Shown here piece by piece: positions 52,220-59,314 of a DNA stretch of 64,000 nt; the stretch's first letter is position 1, and every line of letters starts with the position of its first letter. The DNA lies in contig JAFRHS010000017.1 in the NCBI GenBank assembly GCA_017433225.1, forward strand, positions 1 to 64,000. The letters run 5' to 3'. Below the pieces are notes generated by a model. The model did not search any database, was not told where the DNA came from, and saw nothing but the letters and a program-made list of their open reading frames with translations. The position numbers and the translations under genes are program-made. This DNA is from Clostridia bacterium. GTDB taxonomy: Bacteria > Bacillota > Clostridia > Oscillospirales > Acutalibacteraceae.

Positions 52220-52828
52220 TCACATCAGCCTCGCGACCCTCGTGTTGATGAGGTCGTTGACGTACGTGCAGAGCGTCTGCACGCAGAGCGGCGCCTCGGT
52301 CCCGATGAGTTCCTCTTCCTCGGGCGCGGACGTCAGGTCGTGGACATCGCCCGCGAGGGTGTACAGGAGGAACTTGAACTGTGCCTTGTTGTCGGAGTTG
52401 CTGCCGAGCCAGCTGCGCGGCAGGAGTCCTTTGGTGACCGCGGCGAAGAGCCCCATGTAACCGGCCAGCGCCGACGCCTTGTTCAGTGTGTCCATCATCT
52501 CCTCGTCCTCGACGATGCTGTTCATGATGGCGAGGTCCGCCCGGATGAACGTCTCCCGGCTGAGCTGCGCGTCTTCCGGCAGGTCCTCGAAATCCACCGC
52601 CTGGTTCAGCCGCAGCACGTTCGCCGCGTGGCCGAGCAGGTAGTCGCAGCTGACGTTGTAATAGTCCGCCGCCTTCACGAGGAACGAGAGCCCCGGTTCC
52701 CGGATGCCGTTCTCGTAGTGGGACAGCAGCGCCTGGGAGATGCCGAGGTCCGCCGCCGCCTGTTTCTGGCTGACGCCCTTTCGTTTTCTCTGTGCGGTGA
52801 GCCGGTCGGAAAAAGTCATACTGGCCAT
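52220..52828 (-). CDS. XRE-family transcriptional regulator
   Basis: 202 residues. An N-terminal Cro/C1 helix-turn-helix (DRLTAQRKRKGVSQKQAAAD, then LGISQALLSHYENGIREPG) is followed by SFLVKAADYYNVSCDYLLG, typical of the family, and a ~130-residue helical C-terminal domain of unknown ligand. ATG 52828 is preferred, 6 bases after AGGAGGT. Its own promoter is overlapped by a 13-bp palindrome, consistent with self-repression. Confidence 0.88.
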   Translation of the reverse strand: MASMTFSDRLTAQRKRKGVSQKQAAADLGISQALLSHYENGIREPGLSFLVKAADYYNVSCDYLLGHAANVLRLNQAVDFEDLPEDAQLSRETFIRADLAIMNSIVEDEEMMDTLNKASALAGYMGLFAAVTKGLLPRSWLGSNSDNKAQFKFLLYTLAGDVHDLTSAPEEEELIGTEAPLCVQTLCTYVNDLINTRVARLM

Positions 52829-52883
52829 GGTCATACCTCCTGTATGTCGTTGGCGATATACGCTCTGTAATATTTCGACTCAG

Positions 52884-52912
52884 ATTATAGCATGAAAATT
52901 ACTCGGAGTAAA
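52884..52912 (-). promoter_or_regulatory. Promoter of the XRE gene
   Basis: Minus strand: TTTACT (52907-52912), 17 bases, TATAAT (52884-52889). Confidence 0.65.
52899..52911. promoter_or_regulatory. Palindrome overlapping the XRE -35 element
   Basis: TTACTC and GAGTAA flank one central base, a perfect inverted repeat lying on the -35 hexamer and the adjoining part of the spacer. Likely autoregulatory operator. Confidence 0.55.
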
Positions 52913-53050
52913 TCGCCGAAGCCGGCACCGCAACCACAAGATGTAGTACCGTTCCTTTACCGAATTGTAGCCGCCTTGTAACTACCACAGACCCTGTTTC
53001 GGGACTATCATAGAAGAAGAAAGAATCCATTTCCAAGGAGGGATCGCCCC

Positions 53051-53575
53051 ATGGCAAGTCTGATCGGGCCGTCGGTGACAGGCATCGTTTACGCCGCCGT
53101 GAGCGTGGTGCTGCTCGTGCTGCTGTTCTGGCTGCTGCACCGCAAAAAAGGCACTCTTACCGCTGTTCTCTGCACACTGCTCTGCTTCGTGGTGCTGGTG
53201 CTCGGATACGGGTTCGGCTCCTGGTTCGCGCCCGTCGACAAGGACATCGGGTCGGATGTGTACACAGAGCAGGAGATGGACGCCGCGGTCGACGCCATCC
53301 TGGCAGAATCCTTCTGGGACGAGATGAACGCCCGCCCGCTCGACATCCACTATATCGGCGATGAAGAGTCCCAGGGCTACCTCCCCTCCGTACAGGGCCG
53401 GTTCCCCGACAGCGGCTACACCGAATGCGCCGTCTTCGACACCGATTTCCGCTCGGCGTTCTTCGCGAAGAACGCGGCTCCGCTGAGGCCACGGGACGTC
53501 TACACCGACTACCTGTGGGTGCTCGCCCGGACGGACGGCGGGAACTGGGAAGTCGTGACCTCCGGCTACGCATAA
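53051..53575 (+). CDS. Membrane protein with extracellular domain, 174 aa
   Basis: 174 residues. Two adjacent membrane spans (about 9-30 and 36-58) separated by HRKKG, then a ~115-residue external domain with conserved-looking LDIHYIGDEESQGYL, CAVFDTDFRSAFF and DYLWVLARTDGGNWEVVTSGY. The latter resembles small secreted alpha/beta domains in Clostridia but I cannot name a family. AAGGAGG precedes ATG 53051. Monocistronic, divergent from the XRE gene. Confidence 0.65.
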   Translation: MASLIGPSVTGIVYAAVSVVLLVLLFWLLHRKKGTLTAVLCTLLCFVVLVLGYGFGSWFAPVDKDIGSDVYTEQEMDAAVDAILAESFWDEMNARPLDIHYIGDEESQGYLPSVQGRFPDSGYTECAVFDTDFRSAFFAKNAAPLRPRDVYTDYLWVLARTDGGNWEVVTSGYA

Positions 53576-53578
53576 AAA

Positions 53579-53606
53579 ACAAACCCCGGGAGCTCTCCCG
53601 GGGTTT
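53579..53606. terminator. Bidirectional intrinsic terminator
   Basis: AAACCCCGGGAG pairs with CTCCCGGGGTTTT between two converging genes. Confidence 0.9.
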
Positions 53607-53624
53607 TGTATGTTGTATATGAGG

Positions 53625-54674
53625 TCACAGTTTGGCGCCGACGCGTTTCGCGATGGTGGCGTGGCCGGCTTTGGTCGGATGGACGTCCAGGACGAACTCC
53701 GGCAGGAAAAGCGGGTCGGTGACGTTGTAGAAAACATGGCCCGGTACATCGCCCACCTCTACATAGGTGGTGCGGTTATGGTAGGGGCTTCGGTACTTCA
53801 TGTAGTTGCGGACGTTCACGATGACTTCCTCATTCAGACGGGACAGCAGCGGCTCGTCGACACCGTCCATGATCTTCAGGCCGCGGAACGGAGCGGTGAT
53901 GCCAAGGGTAAGGACCTTGACGTCCGGGTTCAGCGAAAAGATGATGCCGAGAAGGCGGTCATACTGACGGAAGAAACGTTCTGTGGACTGGGCGACGTCC
54001 TGCGGGAGCAGGTTGAGGTCCAGAGGGCCGAGGAGGAACTTCGCGACTTCTTCCGGACTGTCGAGTGTCTTGATCTGTCTCTGGGTGACCGCAGACAGGG
54101 CCACTGCCGCCTGGCGGCCGAAGACCTGATAGAACGGTCGCATGATCGGTTTGCAGATGGAGTAGGTCATGATGTCATTCGACCCGAGCGAGAAAATGAG
54201 GACATCTGCTTTTTTGATGGCATTTTTGATGGTCAGCGCGAGGATCTCGGTGTCGCCGGGCTTCAGGATCGAAGACGGGAACATCATATAGTCCGACACA
54301 TACTGGTCGAACGCGTTCTCCGGCTCACAGATCTCGGCTTCGAAGGCCGGGTCGAGGAGCCGCAGATACTCTGTGGTACAAAACATGTTCCGGGAGAGGT
54401 TGACGGAGGTCCACTTCGAAAAGCCGAAACGGTCACGGACCAGCTGCGGATAAGAGTTTTTCACGAACTCGCCATGAGGCATCGTAAGCCCCTGCGTGAT
54501 CGTCGTCTCGGGCACCCATTCGTTGAGACCGAATCCGGCGGCGATGGAGTCGCCCAGAACGACAAGGGATTTCCCATTATAATCTCTGCTTTTTGCCGTC
54601 GAGATGACGACGGTCAGAGACACAAGCATGGCGGCCGTCATCAGGATCGCCAGCAGTTTTTTAAAAGATCTCAT
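53625..54674 (-). CDS. Secreted SGNH/GDSL hydrolase, copy 1
   Basis: 349 residues. A signal peptide (about 1-29, basic start then LLAILMTAAMLVSLTVVIS) and an SGNH fold: block I VVLGDSIAAGFG with Ser43, block III SLGSNDI, block V VLDVHPTKAGH. The block V Asp is two rather than three residues before His. Such enzymes deacetylate or de-esterify surface polymers or lipids. ATG 54674 lies 8 bases after AGAGGT. A close paralogue lies at 57653-58711. Its promoter has a palindrome just upstream. Confidence 0.85.
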   Translation of the reverse strand: MRSFKKLLAILMTAAMLVSLTVVISTAKSRDYNGKSLVVLGDSIAAGFGLNEWVPETTITQGLTMPHGEFVKNSYPQLVRDRFGFSKWTSVNLSRNMFCTTEYLRLLDPAFEAEICEPENAFDQYVSDYMMFPSSILKPGDTEILALTIKNAIKKADVLIFSLGSNDIMTYSICKPIMRPFYQVFGRQAAVALSAVTQRQIKTLDSPEEVAKFLLGPLDLNLLPQDVAQSTERFFRQYDRLLGIIFSLNPDVKVLTLGITAPFRGLKIMDGVDEPLLSRLNEEVIVNVRNYMKYRSPYHNRTTYVEVGDVPGHVFYNVTDPLFLPEFVLDVHPTKAGHATIAKRVGAKL

Positions 54675-54721
54675 TTCCAATACCTCTTTGATCAAGTTGC
54701 TGAACTTAACATATGGGAGGT

Positions 54722-54750
54722 ATTATATATAAAATATTTCTATTTGTAAA
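54722..54750 (-). promoter_or_regulatory. Promoter of SGNH hydrolase copy 1
   Basis: Minus strand: TTTACA (54745-54750), 17 bases, TATAAT (54722-54727). Confidence 0.65.
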
Positions 54751-54756
54751 GATTTC

Positions 54757-54772
54757 GTTTACATGTGTAAAC
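54757..54772. promoter_or_regulatory. Palindrome upstream of the SGNH copy 1 promoter
   Basis: GTTTACA and TGTAAAC flank two bases, a perfect inverted repeat ending 6 bases upstream of the -35. Position fits an activator or repressor site. Confidence 0.5.
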
Positions 54773-54806
54773 TCTTAACATTTGTCATCTTTCGGGATCC
54801 CGGGAC

Positions 54807-54995
54807 AAACAGAGACGCCTCCGGCTCTGCAGCCGAAGGCGTTCCCTGTTGTGTGTGAAATTTGGAGTGAGAAATGAGAAAGATTGGAGAATTATGATAT
54901 TAGGAGAAAAATCATAATACATGTGTCTCCGGGAGGAGGGGTATCTCCCTTTGACAGTTCCCACTATAAGGTGTCAACCTAAAAAGTACTTAAAG
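54807..54995 (+). repeat. Structured intergenic repeat, copy A
   Basis: A hairpin (54807-54850, GCCT/CGGCT pairing with AGCCG/AGGC) is followed 11 bases later by a ~135-bp block (54861-54995) shared in the same orientation with 56555-56691. The block opens with GGAGTGAGAAATGAGAAAG, has a stem-loop with loop ATTAGGAGAA, and contains TTGACA and TGTCAA exactly 15 bases apart (54951-54977). No coding potential. The remaining gap to 55029 is AT-rich. Could be a noncoding RNA, a regulatory cassette or a small dispersed repeat. Confidence 0.8.
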
Positions 54996-55029
54996 GTTGG
55001 AACTTTTTTTGATTTTTTTCGCGATGCAC

Positions 55030-55680
55030 TCACAAAAGGTCGAGATCGAGGTCACCCATGCGTGCGACATAGACGTCTGCCGTCTCTTTGATGAGGTCCC
55101 GTTTCTTTTCGGACCAGCGGTCTTCCAGGGCCACGATACGGCAGCCGGACTGTTTCGCGCCGAGGATGGAAACATAGGTGTCCTCGAAAATGTAAGTCTC
55201 CTCCGGCGATGTGCCGAGGTGGGCGCGGGCTTTGTCGTAGATCTGGGACGTCCGTTTGTTGCAGTGCTCTTCGCCGCAGGTGAAGATGGCGGAGAAGAAC
55301 CGGTCGATGCCGTTGCGTTTGAGACAGGCCTCCGTCAGGTGACGGTCGGTCGCCGTCGCGACACACATCCGGATGCCCCGCTCCTGCATCGCCTCCAGAC
55401 TTTCGACCACGGTCGGCTTGACCGCGACTTCCTCGAAGTAGCCGGGCTCGACGATCCTGTTGATCTCGGCGATGATCTGTTCCTGGCTCTTCGCAAGGCC
55501 GAACTCGTCCTGCATATAGAGGGCCATCGGTTCGAGCAGCATCTTCGTCATTTCGCGGTTCTGTTCGGGGCCCACGGTGTAGCCGAGACTCTCGAGATAG
55601 CGCCGGCCGATCTCGATCCACAGATGCATGGACTCGGTCAGGGTGCCGTCCATATCGAATATGGCGCCGCGAATGGCCAT
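55030..55680 (-). CDS. HAD-superfamily phosphatase, beta-phosphoglucomutase-like
   Basis: 216 residues. Motif I GAIFDMDGTLTES with the nucleophile and acid Asp, a helical cap (about 16-85), motif II CVATATDR, motif III region around Lys of CNKRTSQIYDKA, and motif IV IFEDTYVSILGA. Sugar-phosphate phosphatase or mutase activity is typical; substrate unknown. It lies 12 bases after the histidine phosphatase gene, so the pair forms an operon. Confidence 0.85.
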   Translation of the reverse strand: MAIRGAIFDMDGTLTESMHLWIEIGRRYLESLGYTVGPEQNREMTKMLLEPMALYMQDEFGLAKSQEQIIAEINRIVEPGYFEEVAVKPTVVESLEAMQERGIRMCVATATDRHLTEACLKRNGIDRFFSAIFTCGEEHCNKRTSQIYDKARAHLGTSPEETYIFEDTYVSILGAKQSGCRIVALEDRWSEKKRDLIKETADVYVARMGDLDLDLL

Positions 55681-55692
55681 TTGCTCACCTTC

Positions 55693-56418
55693 TTAGATCG
55701 TAAAGTGCTCGGTGCCGGTCGTGTCCGGCCCGAACCCGTAGTCTTCGTCGTCCATCCAGTCGTCCCCGTCGCCGGCAAGGCCCAGCTCCCGGAGTTTCTC
55801 TTCGGGGACGAGCGGGATCTGCGCGACGCCTTCGAACTTGCGGCCTTTCGCCCACAGAGACGGCGTGATGCGCACGGTGTACCCGGTCCCGTTCATGCAG
55901 GCCCACTCGTTCATCGGCGCTTCCGGAAGACAGTACATCGCCATCAGAGCGGAAATGATGCCGCCGTGGGTGACGATGGCCGCGTCATCGATGCCGGTCT
56001 TCAGAAGGCCGTCGATGATGCTCTCGAGCGCGCCCCGGATGCGTTCGCCGAACTCGGCGTTGCTCTCCCCGTGGGGCGGCGCTGCGTCCATGCCGCCGCG
56101 AAGCCATTCTGCAAACTCTTCGTACTGCTGCAGATCCTCCGCCGTGTGGCCTTCGAACTCGCCGAAGTTGTACTCGATGAGCTCCCGCATGACGACCGGT
56201 TTCGCGTCCGGGAACAGGATCTCACAGGTCTCGGTGCAGCGCTTCAGGGGGCTCGTGAACACCACTGCCGGGTCTGGATAGATGCAGTTGTCCTTGAGAT
56301 AGCGAAGTTCGTCCTCGCCCTGCAGACTGAGTTCCAGGTCCTGGTGGCCGACATAACGGCCCTCTTCGTTTCCGGTGGTCAGTCCGTGCCGGATGAAATG
56401 CAGCGTGTATGTTTTCAC
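55693..56418 (-). CDS. Histidine phosphatase (phosphoglycerate mutase-like)
   Basis: 241 residues. The catalytic LHFIRHGLTTGNEEGRYVG at the start, ELSLQGEDELRYL, FTSPLKRCTETCEIL, MRELIEYNFGEFEG and VTHGGIISALM define the cofactor-dependent PGM-like branch (CobC/GpmB type). The C-terminal ~45 acidic residues look like a tail. GTG 56418 is the start, with GGGAGGAA upstream; the residues before it have no family support. Substrate not identifiable. Confidence 0.85.
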   Translation of the reverse strand: MKTYTLHFIRHGLTTGNEEGRYVGHQDLELSLQGEDELRYLKDNCIYPDPAVVFTSPLKRCTETCEILFPDAKPVVMRELIEYNFGEFEGHTAEDLQQYEEFAEWLRGGMDAAPPHGESNAEFGERIRGALESIIDGLLKTGIDDAAIVTHGGIISALMAMYCLPEAPMNEWACMNGTGYTVRITPSLWAKGRKFEGVAQIPLVPEEKLRELGLAGDGDDWMDDEDYGFGPDTTGTEHFTI

Positions 56419-56462
56419 GGTGTTCCTCCCTGTGGCGATGTACCGCCCTTGAATTCCCAAAG

Positions 56463-56491
56463 AGTATAGCACAAGTCTCACGAAACGGAAA
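56463..56491 (-). promoter_or_regulatory. Candidate promoter of the histidine phosphatase gene
   Basis: Minus strand: TTTCCG (56486-56491), 17 bases, TATACT (56463-56468). Its leader contains a short hairpin with GGCG/CGCC arms near 56432-56446. Confidence 0.45.
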
Positions 56492-56504
56492 GGGCGGCCG
56501 TAAA

Positions 56505-56691
56505 ACAGCAGAAGCGCTCCGGCTTGCACGACCGGAGCGCTTGTCTGCGTGTGTTTTGGAGTGAGAAATGAGAAAGATTAAGAAGAAAATTAGATTAGGA
56601 GAAATAACGTATGTGTTCGTCAAAGGTCTGTGAGGGGTACGTCCCTTTGACAGTTATGAGTCTACTATGTCAACCTAAAATGTACTTAAAG
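56505..56691 (+). repeat. Structured intergenic repeat, copy B
   Basis: Second copy of the element at 54807-54995, same orientation. A hairpin (56505-56548, GCGCTCCGG pairing with CCGGAGCGC) is followed by the shared block 56555-56691, with the same opening, the same ATTAGGAGAAA loop and the same TTGACA-15-TGTCAA (56647-56673). In this copy GTCAAAGG pairs with CCTTTGAC. Bases that differ from copy A lie mostly in loops and spacers. Confidence 0.8.
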
Positions 56692-56704
56692 CATAGAAAA
56701 GTTT

Positions 56705-56733
56705 TTTAAAAACCATACGTTCTGGTTTATAAT
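56705..56733 (+). promoter_or_regulatory. Promoter of the DUF975 gene
   Basis: TTTAAA (56705-56710), 17 bases, TATAAT (56728-56733), about 45 bases before ATG 56778. Confidence 0.5.
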
Positions 56734-56777
56734 AGTAGTTGTTCTATGAAATGAGCATTTGAAAGGAGAGTTTTATA

Positions 56778-57629
56778 ATGATTCGTTCTGAACTGAAAGC
56801 CCGCGGAAAAGCGGCTTTCAAAGCAAACTACTGGAAATCGGTCCTGGTGGCCATTCTTCTGACCATCGCCGTCGGCGGCTGGAATGCCGGTTCCTCCTCG
56901 AACTCGGTCGACTTCCAGGAGCTCACCGACCCGCAGCCGGCACAGTCCTATTCCGTCAATCCCGAAGACTATGCCCCCTTCCCGAGTGAAGATTTTGACG
57001 AGACCGACATCGATCAGGACTTCAGCTTCCTGTTTGGTGACGACGAGACCGCCCCGTCCGAGTCCGCACCCGTGTCCCAGCGCCTGAAAGAGTCCATCAA
57101 CGTCGGTTCCATCGCCGGCCTCGGCACCCTGTCCTTCCTTCTGACCCTGTTCCTGTTTGGTCCTCTGGAAGTCAGCGGACGGAACTTCTTCAAGAAGAAC
57201 CTCGGCGAGAAAGCAGAACTCGATGAGCTCAACAGAGGCTTCGTCCCGAAGTACTGGAACAACATGATCACCATGGCCCTCAAGAACCTGTTCGTGGCTC
57301 TTGGCTTCATCTGCTTCATCATTCCCGGCATCATCGTCTCCTACGGCATGGAGCTGGTCCCGTACATCCTGGCAGACAACCCCGGCATGGGCATCATGGA
57401 CGTCATCCGGGCTTCCTGGAACATGATGAAAGGCCACAAGTGGGAACTGTTCGTCCTCGACCTGTCCTTCATCGGATGGATCCTGCTCGAGATCCTCACC
57501 CTCGGCATCCTCGGCCTGTTCTATGTCAACCCCTACATCTTCAGCACGCACGCCGCATTCTATGAAGCCGTGAAGGCTCAGTACGACCCGACCCCTGACG
57601 TCGAGATCGCAACTCCGACGGAAGCGTAA
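56778..57629 (+). CDS. DUF975 family membrane protein
   Basis: 283 residues with five or six hydrophobic segments. It opens RSELKARGKAAFKANYWKSV, the DUF975 signature, and has DELNRGF, FIIPGIIVSYGMELVPYILADNP and a WNMMKGHKWELFVLDLSFIGW region. An acidic Ser/Asp/Glu-rich insert (about 40-105) separates the first two spans. Function unknown. The second SGNH hydrolase gene starts 23 bases after its stop, so the two form an operon. Confidence 0.85.
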   Translation: MIRSELKARGKAAFKANYWKSVLVAILLTIAVGGWNAGSSSNSVDFQELTDPQPAQSYSVNPEDYAPFPSEDFDETDIDQDFSFLFGDDETAPSESAPVSQRLKESINVGSIAGLGTLSFLLTLFLFGPLEVSGRNFFKKNLGEKAELDELNRGFVPKYWNNMITMALKNLFVALGFICFIIPGIIVSYGMELVPYILADNPGMGIMDVIRASWNMMKGHKWELFVLDLSFIGWILLEILTLGILGLFYVNPYIFSTHAAFYEAVKAQYDPTPDVEIATPTEA

Positions 57630-57652
57630 CAACCCCAGAGGAGGTCCGTTTG

Positions 57653-58711
57653 ATGAGAAAGACCCTATTCAAACTACTGGCTGTGGCACTCACGGTCTGT
57701 ATGATGATCCCGCTGTTCACAGTGGGTTCCTTCGCGAAGACAACGACAAAATATCAGGGGAAATCGCTGGTCATCCTGGGCGATTCCATCGCCGCCGGGT
57801 TCGGTCTGGCACCGGGCTCCACCGACATGGTCTCCCAGATCCTCCAGATGCCCCACGGGGAGTTCGTCGCGAACTCCTGGCCGCTCGCCATCCGCGACAA
57901 GTACGGCTTCAGCAAAGAGACCTCCGTCAACCTGTCCCGCACCATGTGGCGTTGCGATGAGTTCCTGCGCCTGCTCGACCCCGCGTTCGAGGCAGACCTC
58001 TGCAGACCGGAGAACACCTTCGAACAGTACATGAGCGATTACCTCATGTTCTTCACCGAAGTGACCGCCCCGGGCGACGCACTGCGGCTCGCGCGGCAGA
58101 TCAAAGGCGTCATCGCGCAGGCAGATGTCCTCGTCTTTTCCCTCTGCAGCAACGACATCATGACCGCGGCCATCTGCAAACCGCTCATGCTGCCGTTCTA
58201 CCAGGTCTTCGGACGGCAGGCGGGCTATGCGCTCGCGTCGGTCACCCAGGGAAGACTGCAGCTGCCGACCACGCCGGAAGGCCTCGCCAAGTTCGCGCTC
58301 GGCACGCTGGAATTCGACGACCTCGCCACCGATGCACGCAAGCGGACCCAGACGTTCTTCCGGAACTATGACCGCCTGCTCGGCATCATCTACCGTCTCA
58401 ACCCCGATGTGGAGATCTACACGATGGGCATGACCCAGCCGTTCAAAGGTCTTAAGACCATCAACGGGCAGGATTCCACCCTGTTCGCTCCGCTGAACGT
58501 GGAAACGATCGAAAAGATCCGCACCTATGTCACGAAGCAGAGCCGGTACGCCGGACGCGTCAAATATGTCGACTGCTCCGACGTCGGCGGCCACGGGTTT
58601 GGAGACGCCTACTCGGTCCAGTTCCTTCTGGACTTTGTGGTCCACGTCCATCCGAATGCCGAAGGGCACAAGCTCATCACGAAACATGTGTCCGCCGCAT
58701 TCAACAAATAA
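57653..58711 (+). CDS. Secreted SGNH/GDSL hydrolase, copy 2, altered motifs
   Basis: 352 residues, paralogue of 53625-54674 along its whole length. Signal peptide (about 1-29), block I VILGDSIAAGFG with Ser45. Block III reads SLCSNDI, with Cys for the usual Gly. Block V reads VVHVHPNAEGH, with no Asp at -2 or -3 from the His. Activity may be reduced or changed. ATG 57653 lies 8 bases after GAGGAGG. Co-transcribed with the DUF975 gene. Confidence 0.85.
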   Translation: MRKTLFKLLAVALTVCMMIPLFTVGSFAKTTTKYQGKSLVILGDSIAAGFGLAPGSTDMVSQILQMPHGEFVANSWPLAIRDKYGFSKETSVNLSRTMWRCDEFLRLLDPAFEADLCRPENTFEQYMSDYLMFFTEVTAPGDALRLARQIKGVIAQADVLVFSLCSNDIMTAAICKPLMLPFYQVFGRQAGYALASVTQGRLQLPTTPEGLAKFALGTLEFDDLATDARKRTQTFFRNYDRLLGIIYRLNPDVEIYTMGMTQPFKGLKTINGQDSTLFAPLNVETIEKIRTYVTKQSRYAGRVKYVDCSDVGGHGFGDAYSVQFLLDFVVHVHPNAEGHKLITKHVSAAFNK

Positions 58712-58725
58712 CCCAGAGAAACCGA

Positions 58726-58768
58726 AAAAGTCCCCGGGGCTCCGTGCAGGAGCGCCGGGGATCTTTTT
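58726..58768. terminator. Bidirectional intrinsic terminator
   Basis: TCCCCGGGGCTCC pairs with GGAGCGCCGGGGA, followed by CTTTTT, between converging genes. Confidence 0.88.
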
Positions 58769-58786
58769 GTTTTTTCAGAGTGCGGA

Positions 58787-59314
58787 TCAGCCGACGATGA
58801 GCGCGACGATCCAGGGCAGAGCATACGCGAAGGCGATGCTCGTGAGGAACGAGACGCAGTAGCGTTCGAGGTAGGAGCCGCAGAGCATGACGGCGGCCGG
58901 GATGGCCAGCAGCACCTTGGAGATGCCTTTGGACTCATCCGAGAACAGCTCGCTCCACATGTTGAGGGCATCCTCCACGAGCGGGAACGCGTTCGAGAGG
59001 AAGGACACACCGACATACAGAAGGATGACGGAGAGCCAGTTGAACGTTCCGATGTAGAAGAGGTTCATCGCCCCGGGGAACGCAATGATGCAGCCGAGAA
59101 GGGCCATGATGATGTGCGGGCCGAAGCAGATGGCAAAGGAGCCTTTGTGGGGCGCCAGCAGGTGTTCAACGTGGCCGCAGAGCTCGTTGCGCTGCATGTA
59201 GTCGGAGTACTCGACCGGCACTTTCCAGAGGCGGCAGAAAAGGTGTTCGAGGAACCCTTTGAGCAGGGCGCCCGGGAAGGTGATCATCTTGATGATCTCA
59301 TACAGGATTACCAT
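58787..59314 (-). CDS. Polytopic membrane protein, 175 aa
   Basis: 175 residues with four hydrophobic segments. The N-terminal part (MITFPGALLKGFLEHLFCRL, then WKVPVEY) and KGSFAICFGPHIIMALLGCII recall membrane-metalloprotease-like families (DUF3267/site-2 type), but a true HExxH is missing: the region reads EHLFC. Function unknown. Its ATG overlaps the stop of the TPR gene by 7 bases, so it is translationally coupled to that protein and may be its membrane partner. Confidence 0.65.
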   Translation of the reverse strand: MVILYEIIKMITFPGALLKGFLEHLFCRLWKVPVEYSDYMQRNELCGHVEHLLAPHKGSFAICFGPHIIMALLGCIIAFPGAMNLFYIGTFNWLSVILLYVGVSFLSNAFPLVEDALNMWSELFSDESKGISKVLLAIPAAVMLCGSYLERYCVSFLTSIAFAYALPWIVALIVG

